Source of the DNA: Deltaproteobacteria bacterium
GTDB taxonomy: Bacteria > Myxococcota_A > UBA796 > UBA9615
Reading direction: 5' to 3'
Assembly: GCA_023954745.1 (NCBI GenBank)
Contig: JAGSHC010000002.1
Span: 49,526 to 113,525 of the forward strand
DNA length: 64,000 nucleotides
Below the pieces are notes generated by a model, which saw only the letters and a list, made by a program, of their open reading frames with translations, was not told the DNA's origin and made no database searches. Below, in pieces: positions 39,981-49,462 of the stretch (position 1 is the first letter of the stretch; each line of letters begins with the position of its first letter). The translations under genes were made by a program, and so were the position numbers.

Positions 39981-40136
39981 CGGGGTCAACAGCCGGCGGC
40001 TGCGCCGTAACCCCGCCGCGTTGACGCTCTTTCGGGGTCAACGGCCCCAGGCTGCGCCGCACCCCCCTCCGCGTTGACGCTCTTTCGGGGTCAACCGCCC
40101 CAGGCTGCGCCGCACCCCCGCCGCGTTGACGCTCAG
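39981..40136. repeat. Three-copy ~53-bp tandem repeat, each with gtcaac...gttgac inverted arms
   Basis: Units 39981-40032, 40033-40085, 40086-40136; consensus cggggtcaac-n-gccccaggctgcgccgcacccccgccgcgttgacgctcttt. Confidence 0.9.
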
Positions 40137-40151
40137 TGCAGGTGCGTGCCT

Positions 40152-40545
40152 TCATCCCCACGCTCGGGGCCGTCCGGGTCCGTCTCTTCCTTCAAGCTCC
40201 TGGGCCAGGAGCTTGAAGGCGTAGGCGAGCATCCCCACCGCCGCGGCGAGGAAGCCTCCCCACACGATGCGATCGTGGCCGGTCCAATCGGAGGCGTAGA
40301 GCAGGTAGTGGAGCGGGTAGATGGTAATGCTCACCAGGAGGAGCTGTATCCCCTCCTTCTTCGAGGGGGGGGGCCTTCCGAACTGCGTATCCCAGGCCCA
40401 GGCCAACCCAGAGCCCCGTGGCCAGCCCCGCCCATCTCGCCTCGGGGAAGAAGTTCTTGACCACCGTGAACGCGACGACGCCAACACCAAGGACGGCCAT
40501 CACTCGAACGACTCGGTGGACGTTCGATGACTCGGGGTCCGCCAC
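40152..40545 (-). pseudogene. Small integral membrane protein gene split by frameshift at a C9 tract (G9 at 40365-40373 on + strand)
   Basis: Frame A VADPESSNVHRVVRVMAVLGVGVVAFTVVKNFFPEARWAGLATGLWVGLGLGYAVRKAPP joins frame B SKKEGIQLLLVSITIYPLHYLLYASDWTGHDRIVWGGFLAAAVGMLAYAFKLLAQELE if one C is removed. Confidence 0.75.
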
Positions 40546-40547
40546 TC

Positions 40548-41870
40548 CTAGTTCCCCGCCGTCACGTAGGCGACACACATCTCTTCGTCCTCGGCCCAGT
40601 TCAGGTCGCGCGGGGTCTCGACCGTGCCGTTGACGGTCCGCTGGTTGCGGCCGGTGTTGTCGAAGTGGCACTCGACCAGCAGGCGATCGTCGGGGTCCAG
40701 AGCAATGGTCTGCTCGAGGATGTAGTCCGTCTGCCAGTCGTAGGACCAGCGGTCCACTTGGAGCAGGCAGGTGGTGGAGCCATTGGGGTGCAAGATGGCG
40801 ACCTGACCGTGGCTGCCGCGCTCGTGCATGTGCAGGTTCACCGCCACAAGGTCCCGCGAACCCCCGTCCTCCCGCGGCGCCGGCGTCGAGACGAACGAGT
40901 GCACCACGTCCTCCTCGTTCGCCGGGATACGGAGGTCACCCGAGAGCCAGGCCGGGTCGTAGACGGACAGCGACTCCAGCGTGCCCGGGACCTCGTCAGC
41001 CAGCATCAGGTCAAGGGTCGTCTGGTCGGGTGACGGTTCGGACGAGACCACCGAGTAGTGAATGGAGAGGATGATCTTGCTGCCCGGCAGGACCTCGTGC
41101 CCGCGTCCGCCGGGGTTCTCCTGCCCCTCCCAGCCCGGAGACCACCCGCCAAGCCAGCCAGTTGCTCCCCAAACCACCCCTCCGGGGCAATCCCAGCCCG
41201 GACCCGCGTCGGCCGCATCCAAGGTCTCGAACCCGGACACCACCTCGGGCCCGGCGATGAGGGCGATGGCGTGGTGCACCACCTCGGCGTTTCCGGGGCG
41301 CACCCCGAGACCGGTGACAAAGCGGGTTTGCTCCTCGGGCCAGTCGAGGAGGAAGCACCGCGAGAGATCGGTCTCACCAGGCACGAGCTCCGGTAGATAG
41401 GGGGCGTCCATGGTCAGGGAGAGGTCGACTCGCGGCAGGGCTGTGTCAGGGATGACCGGGGCGACGTAGTCCGTGGGATCGCCTTCGGGGGCATCGCCAT
41501 CGGCCCATGCCTGGATCGCGGCGACGTCGGCGGGACCGAGCCCGAAGTCGTTGGCGTAGCTCTGGCAGCAGTCCGCAGCTGGCCAGGGCGGCATGGTCTT
41601 GTTGGCGACGGCGAGGGAGGCGGGGACTGCCCAGTCGGCGGCGAGAGCGTAGGACGAGAGATCGAAGCCCGCGGGGCCGCCGTCGTAGTGACAGCGCACG
41701 CAGGACGCCTCGTAGATGGGGCGCACGGTTCCATGCCACGTGGGGGTCTCATCGGCGGGGGCGGGGATCGGCGGCTCCTCGCAGGTGGCGTATTCCGGGT
41801 CGCGGCAGCCGGACCCAAAAAGGCCGAAGAGCGAGGCGAGCAGGGCAATCCAGAGTGAGGAGCGGATCAC
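40548..41870 (-). CDS. Copper type II ascorbate-dependent monooxygenase-like lipoprotein with haem-type CxxCH motif
   Basis: CVRCHYDGG; TRFVTGLGVRPGNAEVVHHAIAL; GSKIILSIHYS; VNLHMHERGSHGQV; GTG start chosen to exclude the tRNA antisense extension. Confidence 0.85.
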   Translation of the reverse strand: MIRSSLWIALLASLFGLFGSGCRDPEYATCEEPPIPAPADETPTWHGTVRPIYEASCVRCHYDGGPAGFDLSSYALAADWAVPASLAVANKTMPPWPAADCCQSYANDFGLGPADVAAIQAWADGDAPEGDPTDYVAPVIPDTALPRVDLSLTMDAPYLPELVPGETDLSRCFLLDWPEEQTRFVTGLGVRPGNAEVVHHAIALIAGPEVVSGFETLDAADAGPGWDCPGGVVWGATGWLGGWSPGWEGQENPGGRGHEVLPGSKIILSIHYSVVSSEPSPDQTTLDLMLADEVPGTLESLSVYDPAWLSGDLRIPANEEDVVHSFVSTPAPREDGGSRDLVAVNLHMHERGSHGQVAILHPNGSTTCLLQVDRWSYDWQTDYILEQTIALDPDDRLLVECHFDNTGRNQRTVNGTVETPRDLNWAEDEEMCVAYVTAGN

Positions 41871-41942
41871 GTGTTCCCTCCTTGTCCGCTGGGGGGGTTG
41901 CGGGAGCGGCTCCACTGATTTAGTTTCCGTCACCCTCGTTAC

Positions 41943-42028
<86 letters not shown>

Positions 42029-42064
42029 TAGGGCACCCAGACGAGGGACGACAGACTGACGGTC

Positions 42065-42157
42065 GGAGAGGTGACCGAGAGGCCGATGGTGCTCGCCTGC
42101 TAAGCGAGTGTGGGGTTTATAGCTCCACCGAGGGTTCAAATCCCTCCCTCTCCGCCA
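42065..42157 (+). tRNA. tRNA-Ser(GCT), encoded CCA
   Basis: ggagagg/cctctcc acceptor, loop ctGCTaa between ctcgc/gcgag, long variable arm, ttcaaat T-loop, CCA. Confidence 0.96.
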
Positions 42158-44039
42158 GTCTAGTCCTCGTTTCACTCGAACAAGATGGCGTCGCTCGACC
42201 CCCCTTCCAGCGGGGTCGGCCCCCCACTGCACAGGAGCGCACGCGGCGGGGCCGCCGTCCGATGAGGGCCCCGCCGAGCAAGAGCAAGGCGAACGCCCTG
42301 GGAGGCACGCCGCCCCCACCGGCGACGCTGTTCCCACCGCAGCCACCACCGTCCTGGCCGCCACCACCGGTGGAGTCGTCGTCGTCCGCCGCGTCGTCGT
42401 CGTCCGCCGCGTCGTCGTCGTCCGCCGCGTCGTCGTCGTCCGCTGCATCGTCGTCATCGGCTGCGTCGTCGTCGTCGGCTGCGTCGTCGTCGTCCCCGCT
42501 GGCGCTGCCGTCCTCGTCGTCATCGAGGTAGGCGGGAATCCCGTCGCCGTCCGCGTCGCCCACGCCCTCATCAACGTCGTTGACGCCGTCGTTGTCCGAG
42601 TCCTCGTCCAGATAGTTGGGCACGCCGTCGCCGTCCACATCGGTGTCTGGCTGCCCATCCCCATCGATGTCCGTCTGGTTCTCGGTCGCGGTCTCGATCT
42701 CATCCCCGTCATCGTCCGGGTCGTCCGCGTCGATGAAGCCGTCCCCGTCCTCGTCCGGAGGGTTGCTCGGGTTGCCGTCCACCTCGGTGAAGTCGTCCAC
42801 GCCGTCCCCATCGGTGTCGTCGTTCAGCGGATTGGTCCCAGCCAGAATCTCCTCGGAATCGAGCAACCCGTCGCCATCGTCGTCGTCGTCGACACAGTCC
42901 GCGTCCCCGTCTCCGTCCGTGTCGGTGCTTCCCTCGTCCACGTCGCCGTCACAGTCGTTGTCGACCCCGTCGCAGGTCTCGCTGGACGCAGGGTTCACGC
43001 CACCGTCGCTGTCGTCACAGTCCAGCTCGTTCGTCGCGGTGCCCGGCGGCTGGGCACAGGACTGGCTCCCCGAGCCGGTGGCGCCGTACCCATCCATGTC
43101 GCTGTCGGAGTAGTACGTCGTCTGGCCCACGACTCCCGAGTCGGCGTCGTCGACGAGCCCGTCACAGTCGTTGTCGACCCCGTCGCACACCTCGGCGGCC
43201 CCGGGGTTGATGGCCGCGTTGCTGTCGTTGCAATCGACACCATCGTCGTAGCCGTCTCCGTCCGCGTCGGTCACGGCGGAGGTCGTGGTGCACGACGCGG
43301 TCGGGCCCACGGTCTCGGCGTCGTACAAGTCGATGGAGGTGATTCGGTAGTAGTAGGTCGTGCCGGGGGTGAGGTTGGCGTCGACGCGGTTCTGGAGCCC
43401 CCAGGAGGCCTGGGTGTAGACGGTGGTCCATGGCCCCGACGGACTCGGCGCGCGCTCGAGCACGCTGAGGTTCCAGTCATCCCAGGAACTGAGCGTCAGC
43501 CCCGACCAGTAGACGTAGCACTCGGTCTCGTCGTCCGGGACGTTGGCGTAGGCGCTCAGCGACGGCCAGGCCGGCGGCGCCTGATTGCTGACCGGGATGT
43601 AGTTCGCGGCGCCGGGGTCGTAGGTCGTCAGCCCCAGGCTGGAGACGTAGTAGTTCCCGGAGCTGCTCGTGAACTGGATCCCGCCGGGGCTGTAGACAGT
43701 CACGTTGCCGAGGGTGTCCTCGAAGGTGATCTCGAAGACGTACGTGTATTGCCCGGCGCTGTACTGGTAGAGCCCCGAGATCTGCTGGCAGTACCCCTGC
43801 CCCGGGGTGATGTTCTGGAAGCTGTACTCCGTCAGGAAGTCGGTGATGTCGCCGGCGTTCCAGTCGGAGTTGGCGAGGACGTACAGGTCGCCCTGGCTGA
43901 AGGTCCCCACGCCATCGTTGCGCACACACAGGTTCGCGGAGACCGCCGCCGCGGACGATGTCAGCAAGGTGGTGCAGAGGAAGACAACGAGGCTCAATCG
44001 CAGACGCATGCGCGCTCCAGGAGGGTCCAGATCGACCAT
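42117..44039 (-). CDS. Secreted MopE/TSP3-like repeat protein with (DDDDAA)n tract and C-terminal sorting-like signal
   Basis: DADGDGYDDGVDCNDSNAAINPGAAEVCDGVDNDCDG repeats; DDDDAADDDDAA; GGVPPRAFALLLLGGALIGRRPRR; true 3' end uncertain because the ORF runs into tRNA-Ser. Confidence 0.85.
   Translation of the reverse strand: MVDLDPPGARMRLRLSLVVFLCTTLLTSSAAAVSANLCVRNDGVGTFSQGDLYVLANSDWNAGDITDFLTEYSFQNITPGQGYCQQISGLYQYSAGQYTYVFEITFEDTLGNVTVYSPGGIQFTSSSGNYYVSSLGLTTYDPGAANYIPVSNQAPPAWPSLSAYANVPDDETECYVYWSGLTLSSWDDWNLSVLERAPSPSGPWTTVYTQASWGLQNRVDANLTPGTTYYYRITSIDLYDAETVGPTASCTTTSAVTDADGDGYDDGVDCNDSNAAINPGAAEVCDGVDNDCDGLVDDADSGVVGQTTYYSDSDMDGYGATGSGSQSCAQPPGTATNELDCDDSDGGVNPASSETCDGVDNDCDGDVDEGSTDTDGDGDADCVDDDDDGDGLLDSEEILAGTNPLNDDTDGDGVDDFTEVDGNPSNPPDEDGDGFIDADDPDDDGDEIETATENQTDIDGDGQPDTDVDGDGVPNYLDEDSDNDGVNDVDEGVGDADGDGIPAYLDDDEDGSASGDDDDAADDDDAADDDDAADDDDAADDDDAADDDDAADDDDSTGGGGQDGGGCGGNSVAGGGGVPPRAFALLLLGGALIGRRPRRVRSCAVGGRPRWKGGRATPSCSSETRTRLAEREGFEPSVEL
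42375..42500 (-). repeat. Coding tandem repeat, 18-bp unit encoding DDDDAA
   Basis: gtcgtcgtcgtccgccgc units, slightly degenerate. Confidence 0.9.
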
Positions 44040-44049
44040 ACCCGCGGCC

Positions 44050-44709
44050 TCAGGGGCGGGGCTTCGCCAGCAGCAGCCGATTCTCCGGCGTGATGTCCTC
44101 GGGGATCGTGGCGGTGCGCACCAAGAAGCCGGCGGAGCGCATGCGCGCAGCGCGGGTGGCGTCGACGGCCAACGCCGGAGGCAACCAACCCTCCAGAGAG
44201 CCGAGGTCGCACCGCTCGACGCTGTGGCAGCAGGGCATCACCGCGACGCGAGCTGCTCCGTCGATGGCCCGATCGAGGATCCGGTCGGTGAGTGGCCCGC
44301 AGGCATGCACCCCCACCAACATCGCCTCCTCGGGGACCTCGAAGTCCTCAATGCGCATCTCGGCGTACAGCACCCTCCCCCGCAACCGAGGCCAGACAGC
44401 GCACAGCGCCTCCTCGAGGCGCCCAAACGACGCGGGCCTCCGCTTGTCGACCACCACGGCATGAGGCGACGAGTCGTCCAGGAGAAGCATCGCGAAGGCA
44501 ACGAGACCGTGGCCACCCGCGTAGTCCACGACCGTCCCTCCTCGAAAGCGCCGGCGCACACGCTTCGCGACCTCCCACGCTTCGTACAACTCCTTGCGCG
44601 GCAGACACTCCGCCTCGCACACGGTGCGCGCAAGCCGATCGAAGAGCGTGTCTCCCGGGAACCGGGGAATCTGGTGTCGGGTCAGCCGACTGCGGGAACT
44701 GCGACGCAC
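44050..44709 (-). CDS. Class I SAM methyltransferase-like protein
   Basis: GGTVVDYAGGHGLVAFAMLLLD...LVGVHACGPLTDRILDRAI...VMPCCHS; GTG start. Confidence 0.8.
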   Translation of the reverse strand: MRRSSRSRLTRHQIPRFPGDTLFDRLARTVCEAECLPRKELYEAWEVAKRVRRRFRGGTVVDYAGGHGLVAFAMLLLDDSSPHAVVVDKRRPASFGRLEEALCAVWPRLRGRVLYAEMRIEDFEVPEEAMLVGVHACGPLTDRILDRAIDGAARVAVMPCCHSVERCDLGSLEGWLPPALAVDATRAARMRSAGFLVRTATIPEDITPENRLLLAKPRP

Positions 44710-44710
44710 G

Positions 44711-44947
44711 TCAGGAAGGAGGCGCCTCGGAGGCTGCCGACGCAGCCGCCTCGGCCTCGCGAGCCAGTCGCCGCGTCTTGCGACGCCCCAGCATCGTCGC
44801 CACGAGAGTGGAGGCAACGGTCGCCAACACCGCTTCGTCGATGAAGGGCAGCGCGTCGGGAATCGCCACGTCCAAGCCGAGCATGGCGAAGAAGCCAGCG
44901 GTCATGAAGGCGAGGAGGCGATCAGGGATGCGGTCGAGGAGTTTCAA
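44711..44947 (-). CDS. Small two-TM membrane protein
   Basis: LKLLDRIPDRLLAFMTAGFFAMLGLDVAIPDALPFIDEAVLATVASTLVATMLGRRK; TTG start proposed. Confidence 0.7.
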   Translation of the reverse strand: MKLLDRIPDRLLAFMTAGFFAMLGLDVAIPDALPFIDEAVLATVASTLVATMLGRRKTRRLAREAEAAASAASEAPPS

Positions 44948-45014
44948 GTCGGGCTCTCCGTCTGGTTCACTGTAGCCGCTCGCCACAACCGGCCGGCACA
45001 CCGAGGATGGACCC

Positions 45015-45524
45015 ATGGCAGCCCCAACTCTGGTCGTCGCCGTTGATCTGGCGAACAACAGCGCACACGTCACCGACTTCGCAGTGGAGATGGCGGGGCG
45101 CCTCAAGGCACGGGTGGCCCTGGTGCACGCCATGACTCTCGCTCCAGGCGTGCGGGCCGACACGATCGTCTCCGCACCAGGCAAGGAGGCCATCGGCGCC
45201 CTCGACCTCCTCGAGGCGGACGCCCGCAAGCACACGGCGGCGTTGGTCTCCCTCTTCGAGGGCGCGGGGATCCCCACAGAGCTCGTCCTCGGACACGGCG
45301 CTCCGGCGGAGGTGATCGGGAACGCGGCATCGGAGCAAGGCGCCTTCATGGTGTTGCTCGGTGCCCCGAAGACGAGTCGGATGCCCAAGCTCTGGGGCCA
45401 GGACTTGTGCACGGCCGTCGTCGAGCGATGCTCGGCGCCGGTCCTTCTCGTGAAGCGCACCGAGAAGGCCGAGCAGACCTACAGCACGGCGCAGTTCCAG
45501 ATGATGGCCGAGGTCGACGGGTGA
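45015..45524 (+). CDS. Universal stress protein family
   Basis: TLVVAVDLANNSAHVTDFAVEMAGRLKARVALVHA; VERCSAPVLLVK. Confidence 0.88.
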   Translation: MAAPTLVVAVDLANNSAHVTDFAVEMAGRLKARVALVHAMTLAPGVRADTIVSAPGKEAIGALDLLEADARKHTAALVSLFEGAGIPTELVLGHGAPAEVIGNAASEQGAFMVLLGAPKTSRMPKLWGQDLCTAVVERCSAPVLLVKRTEKAEQTYSTAQFQMMAEVDG

Positions 45525-45559
45525 CTCAGCGTCCCCCGAGTCGCCCCCCGACTGCGCGC

Positions 45560-46270
45560 ATGAGCGCTCCCTGGCTGCCCGGTGTGCACAGCGCCCCGAA
45601 CATCCAGAGCGCCCCTGCCATCTACGAGATTGAGAACCTCGCGCTCGACCGCGAGCGGCTCATCACGGACGCCATGTGGAGCGTCATGCCGTGGGATGAG
45701 GCGGTGGTCTGCGACCTGGGCGCGGGGGCGGGGTTCTGGGCTAGCGAGTTCCAGGCGGCGGCAAAGCACGTCTTCCTGGTGGAGCCCCACGGCCCCTCGC
45801 GCCTGCTCGCGGCGATGCGCGTCGCCAAGCACCGCTGGGAGAACGTCTCAGTGATGGCGGGCTCGGCCTCCAAGAGCCACCTCGCCACCGGCACCGTGGA
45901 CTTCGTGCAGTCCCGCTTCGCCTACTTCTGGGGACCCGGCTGCGAGCCCGGGATCAAGGAAGTCGAGCGCATCCTCCGGCCTGGCGGCGCCTTCGTGATG
46001 ATCGACAACGATCTGCGCGCCGGGACCTTCGCCGAGTGGCTGCGCAAGCTGCCAGAGCGATACCAGCGCGACCCCTACGAGATCGATGCCTTCTGGCGCT
46101 CCCAAGGGTTCCAGCTGAGCACCGTACGCTCGTCCTGGAGGTTCGACCGACGCTCCGACCTCGAGGCCGTCGTGAAGCTCGAACTGCCCTCGATCTGTGA
46201 CGAGGTGCTCGCGCAACACGAAGGACTCGAAGTCGACTACGGCTTCCGAATCATCAGCAAGCGATTCTGA
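45560..46270 (+). CDS. Class I SAM methyltransferase
   Basis: AVVCDLGAGAGFWASEF; VDFVQSRFAYFWGPGCEPGIKEVERILRPGGAFVMID; alternative GTG start at 45521. Confidence 0.87.
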   Translation: MSAPWLPGVHSAPNIQSAPAIYEIENLALDRERLITDAMWSVMPWDEAVVCDLGAGAGFWASEFQAAAKHVFLVEPHGPSRLLAAMRVAKHRWENVSVMAGSASKSHLATGTVDFVQSRFAYFWGPGCEPGIKEVERILRPGGAFVMIDNDLRAGTFAEWLRKLPERYQRDPYEIDAFWRSQGFQLSTVRSSWRFDRRSDLEAVVKLELPSICDEVLAQHEGLEVDYGFRIISKRF

Positions 46271-46276
46271 GCCGGT

Positions 46277-48052
46277 TCAGCGCGCCTTCGTCTCGACCTC
46301 GTCCTTGAGACGCGCGATGAAGTCCTCGACGGAGAATGAGCCCTGGTCGCCGTCCTTGCGCTTGCGCACGCCGACGGTGCCAGCCTCCGCCTCGCGGCCG
46401 CCGAGGATGAGCGCGTAGGGCACCTTCTCCAGCTCCGCCTTGCGGATCTTGTAGCCGAGCTTCTCGTCGGAGTCGTCGAGCTGAACCCGGAGCCCTGCGG
46501 CCCGCAGCTTCTGCTCCACCTCGCGCCCGTAGTCGACGAACTTCGCCGAAAGCGGCAGCACCTTGGCCTGCACCGGCGCCAGCCACGGCGGGAAGTTGCC
46601 CGCGTAGTGCTCGATGAGGATGCCGAAGAAGCGCTCGAGAGACCCGAGCAGCGCCCGGTGGATCATGATGGGGCGATGCCCGGCGTTGTCCGTGCCCACG
46701 TAGCTGAGGTCGAAGCGCTCGGGCTGGGTGAAGTCGAGCTGCACGGTCGTCAGCTGCCAGGTGCGACCGATGGTGTCGACCACCTTGATGTCGATCTTCG
46801 GCCCGTAGAACGCTGCTTCGCCCTCGATGCGCTTGTACTCGATGTCGCGGTCGCCCAGGACCTTGGCGAGCGTGGACTCGCTCAGCTCCCAGATCGCGTC
46901 ATCGCCCAGGTACTTCTCCTTGTTCTCCGGGTCGCGCGCGGACAGCTCCACCTTGTACTCGGGGAAGCCGTAGGTGCTGTACATCAGCTGCGCGATGTCG
47001 AGGCAGGCGCCGAGCTCCTGCTCCAGCGTGTCCTCGGTGCAGAAGATGTGGGCGTCGTCCTGGGTGAAGCCGCGCACGCGCATGAGGCCATGCAGCGCGC
47101 CGCTGCGCTCGTAGCGATAGACCGTGCCGAGCTCCGCGTACCGGATGGGGAGCTCGCGGTAGCTGCGCACGCGGTTCTTGAACGCGCCGATGTGGAACGG
47201 GCAGTTCATGGGCTTGAGCTGATACAGCTCCTCATCCACGGCGATGGCCCCGTACATCGAGTCGGTGTAGTGGTCGGTGTGGCCGGAGCGGTCCCACAGG
47301 GCGCGGGGCGCGATGTGGGGCGTGAAGAGGAACTCGTAGCCGTGGGCGAGGTGCGCCTCGCGCCAGAAGTCCTCGATCTCCTTGCGGATGTAGGCCCCGT
47401 TGGGCAGCCAGATCACCAACCCGCCGCCGTACTCCTGCGTGATGCGGAACAGCTCGAGGTCCTTGCCGATGCGACGGTGATCCCGCTTCTTGGCCTCCTC
47501 GAGCATCTCGAGGTGGGCGTCGAGGTCCTCGCGCTTCTCGAACGCAACGCCGTAGACGCGCGTGAGCATCTTGTTCTTCTCGTCGCCGCGCCAGTAAGCG
47601 CCGGCCACCCGGGTGAGCTTGTAGTGCTTGAGCTTCTTGCTGTAGCGGACGTGCGGGCCAGCGCACATGTCCGTGAAGTCGCCGTGCTTGAAGAAGCTGA
47701 TCTTCGCGTCGTCCAGACCCTCGATGAGCTCGACCTTGTAGGGCTGGTCGTTCTCCTCGGCCCAGGCGATGGCGTCCTCACGGTCGAGCAGCGAGTGCTC
47801 GAACTTGTGGTTGCCCTTGGCGATCTTCTTCATCTCGGCCTCGATGGCCGGAAGGTCCGCCTCGGAGATGCTCTCGGGCATCTCCATGTCGTAGTAGAAG
47901 CCGTGATCGATGTGCGGCCCGATGCCGAACTTCGTGCCGGGGTAGAGATGCGCGATGGCCGACGCCATGAGGTGCGCTGTGCTGTGACGCACCGTCTCGA
48001 CGGGGTTCAGTTCGCGGGGGACGAAGTCGTACTCTTCAGCGGAGTCGGCCAT
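46277..48052 (-). CDS. thrS: Threonyl-tRNA synthetase lacking an N-terminal TGS domain
   Basis: Editing motif RHSTAHLMASAIAHLYP starts near residue 22; catalytic MRVRGFTQDDAHIFC; YGPKIDIKVVDTIGRTWQLTTVQLDF. Confidence 0.96.
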   Translation of the reverse strand: MADSAEEYDFVPRELNPVETVRHSTAHLMASAIAHLYPGTKFGIGPHIDHGFYYDMEMPESISEADLPAIEAEMKKIAKGNHKFEHSLLDREDAIAWAEENDQPYKVELIEGLDDAKISFFKHGDFTDMCAGPHVRYSKKLKHYKLTRVAGAYWRGDEKNKMLTRVYGVAFEKREDLDAHLEMLEEAKKRDHRRIGKDLELFRITQEYGGGLVIWLPNGAYIRKEIEDFWREAHLAHGYEFLFTPHIAPRALWDRSGHTDHYTDSMYGAIAVDEELYQLKPMNCPFHIGAFKNRVRSYRELPIRYAELGTVYRYERSGALHGLMRVRGFTQDDAHIFCTEDTLEQELGACLDIAQLMYSTYGFPEYKVELSARDPENKEKYLGDDAIWELSESTLAKVLGDRDIEYKRIEGEAAFYGPKIDIKVVDTIGRTWQLTTVQLDFTQPERFDLSYVGTDNAGHRPIMIHRALLGSLERFFGILIEHYAGNFPPWLAPVQAKVLPLSAKFVDYGREVEQKLRAAGLRVQLDDSDEKLGYKIRKAELEKVPYALILGGREAEAGTVGVRKRKDGDQGSFSVEDFIARLKDEVETKAR

Positions 48053-48374
48053 TGCAGCCTCCTATGGGGCGAGGGACCGGGAGGGTATGGCTCCTCTGAA
48101 AAGGGGTCAAGGGGACGACGAACCGAGCGGCGCGGCGGCGCGGTCAACCCTGACGAGACCACTGCGCGGCCACCTCAACCCCGGGTAGACTGCGACGCAG
48201 CGACACGGCTGGGCGAGAGGGCGCTCCCAGCCAGTTCTGGAGCCTCCCCATGGCCGTGCACCGGCTGCTGCTGTCCACCATCCATCGCGCCCCCCTCAAG
48301 CGGCCTGCGGACGGCTCGGTTCTCGCGCGCCAGATCCGTGCCATCCTCAGCGACATGGCCTCCCAGGCGACTCG

Positions 48375-49424
48375 ATGAAGCGAAGCAAGCCCCACGCTCC
48401 GGTGCCCACGCGGCCGATGCCCGCCGCAGGCGCGAAGCGGGACCCTCAAGCGACGCGCCCCATGCCTGGCCGTGGCGAGAGCCACCTTCGCGGCGGCACC
48501 CACGGCGCAGGAACGGCGGGAGAGAGCGGAGATTGGTCGCTGCCGGCTGAGTCTCTCGAGTCCCTCCCGGCCATCGCCATCACCAACCTCGACGACACGG
48601 ACGGGCGCATCGGGGAGCGCTACACCATTCTCAGCATGCTCGGTCAGGGGGCGTCGGCGACGGTGTACGAGGTCCGCGACGAGCACACCGGCGACACCCA
48701 CGCCCTGAAGCTGCTCGATCTGGACAGTCAGGTCGAAGTCACTCGCTTTCGGCGCGAGCAAGCCCTGCTGCGCAAGCTCGAGCACCCCAACCTCGTGACG
48801 GTGACCGACTCGGGCGAGTGGGATGGGCGCGAGTTCATGGTGATGACCATTCTGCGAGGCGGCAGTCTCCTGGACTGGCTGCGGGACAGCGGCGGCGGCA
48901 TGGACTACGTCCGCGCCTGCAGGCTGTTCCGCGGGGCGGCGGAGGCTCTGCACCAGGCGCACCTCGCCGGTGTGGTGCACCGGGACATCAAGCCCGGCAA
49001 TCTGGCGCTGGAGCCAGGCTCCGAGGAGAAGCTGCTGGTCCTGGACTTCGGAATCGCCAAGAGCATGAACACCAGCGCGTCACTGACGGACGCGGGCATG
49101 GTCATGGGCTCCCCCGCCTACATGTGCCCCGAGCGCCTGTTCAGCGGAGCCAAGGCCACGGACTCGTGGGACGTGTACTCCCTCGGGGTCGTCATGTACG
49201 AGGTGATCACCGGCACCCCCTTGTTCCGAGGGCGCAGCTGGATGGACACCATGACGAAGATTCAGCGGTTCACGCCGCCCTTCATCAGCACCATTCGGGA
49301 CGACGCGCCGCCCGCTCTCGACTGGCTCATCTCCGAGATGATCGCCAAGGAGCCCCAGGGGCGCCCCAGCGGCTGTGACGTCATCGCGCGGCGGCTGCTG
49401 CGCATCGAGCGCCAGCTCGGCTAG
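48375..49424 (+). CDS. Ser/Thr protein kinase (no TM visible)
   Basis: GQGASATVYEV, ALKLLDL, HRDIKPGN, DFGIAKS. Confidence 0.92.
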   Translation: MKRSKPHAPVPTRPMPAAGAKRDPQATRPMPGRGESHLRGGTHGAGTAGESGDWSLPAESLESLPAIAITNLDDTDGRIGERYTILSMLGQGASATVYEVRDEHTGDTHALKLLDLDSQVEVTRFRREQALLRKLEHPNLVTVTDSGEWDGREFMVMTILRGGSLLDWLRDSGGGMDYVRACRLFRGAAEALHQAHLAGVVHRDIKPGNLALEPGSEEKLLVLDFGIAKSMNTSASLTDAGMVMGSPAYMCPERLFSGAKATDSWDVYSLGVVMYEVITGTPLFRGRSWMDTMTKIQRFTPPFISTIRDDAPPALDWLISEMIAKEPQGRPSGCDVIARRLLRIERQLG

Positions 49425-49462
49425 GGCCTCGAAGACCGACGGCTAGGGCCTCGAAGACCGAC
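49419..49462. repeat. Perfect 22-bp tandem duplication at the end of the kinase gene
   Basis: ggctagggcctcgaagaccgac at 49419-49440 and 49441-49462. Confidence 0.95.

Noticed and set aside
39981-40136. CRISPR array
   Set aside because: Units are contiguous tandem copies without unique spacers and no cas genes are present
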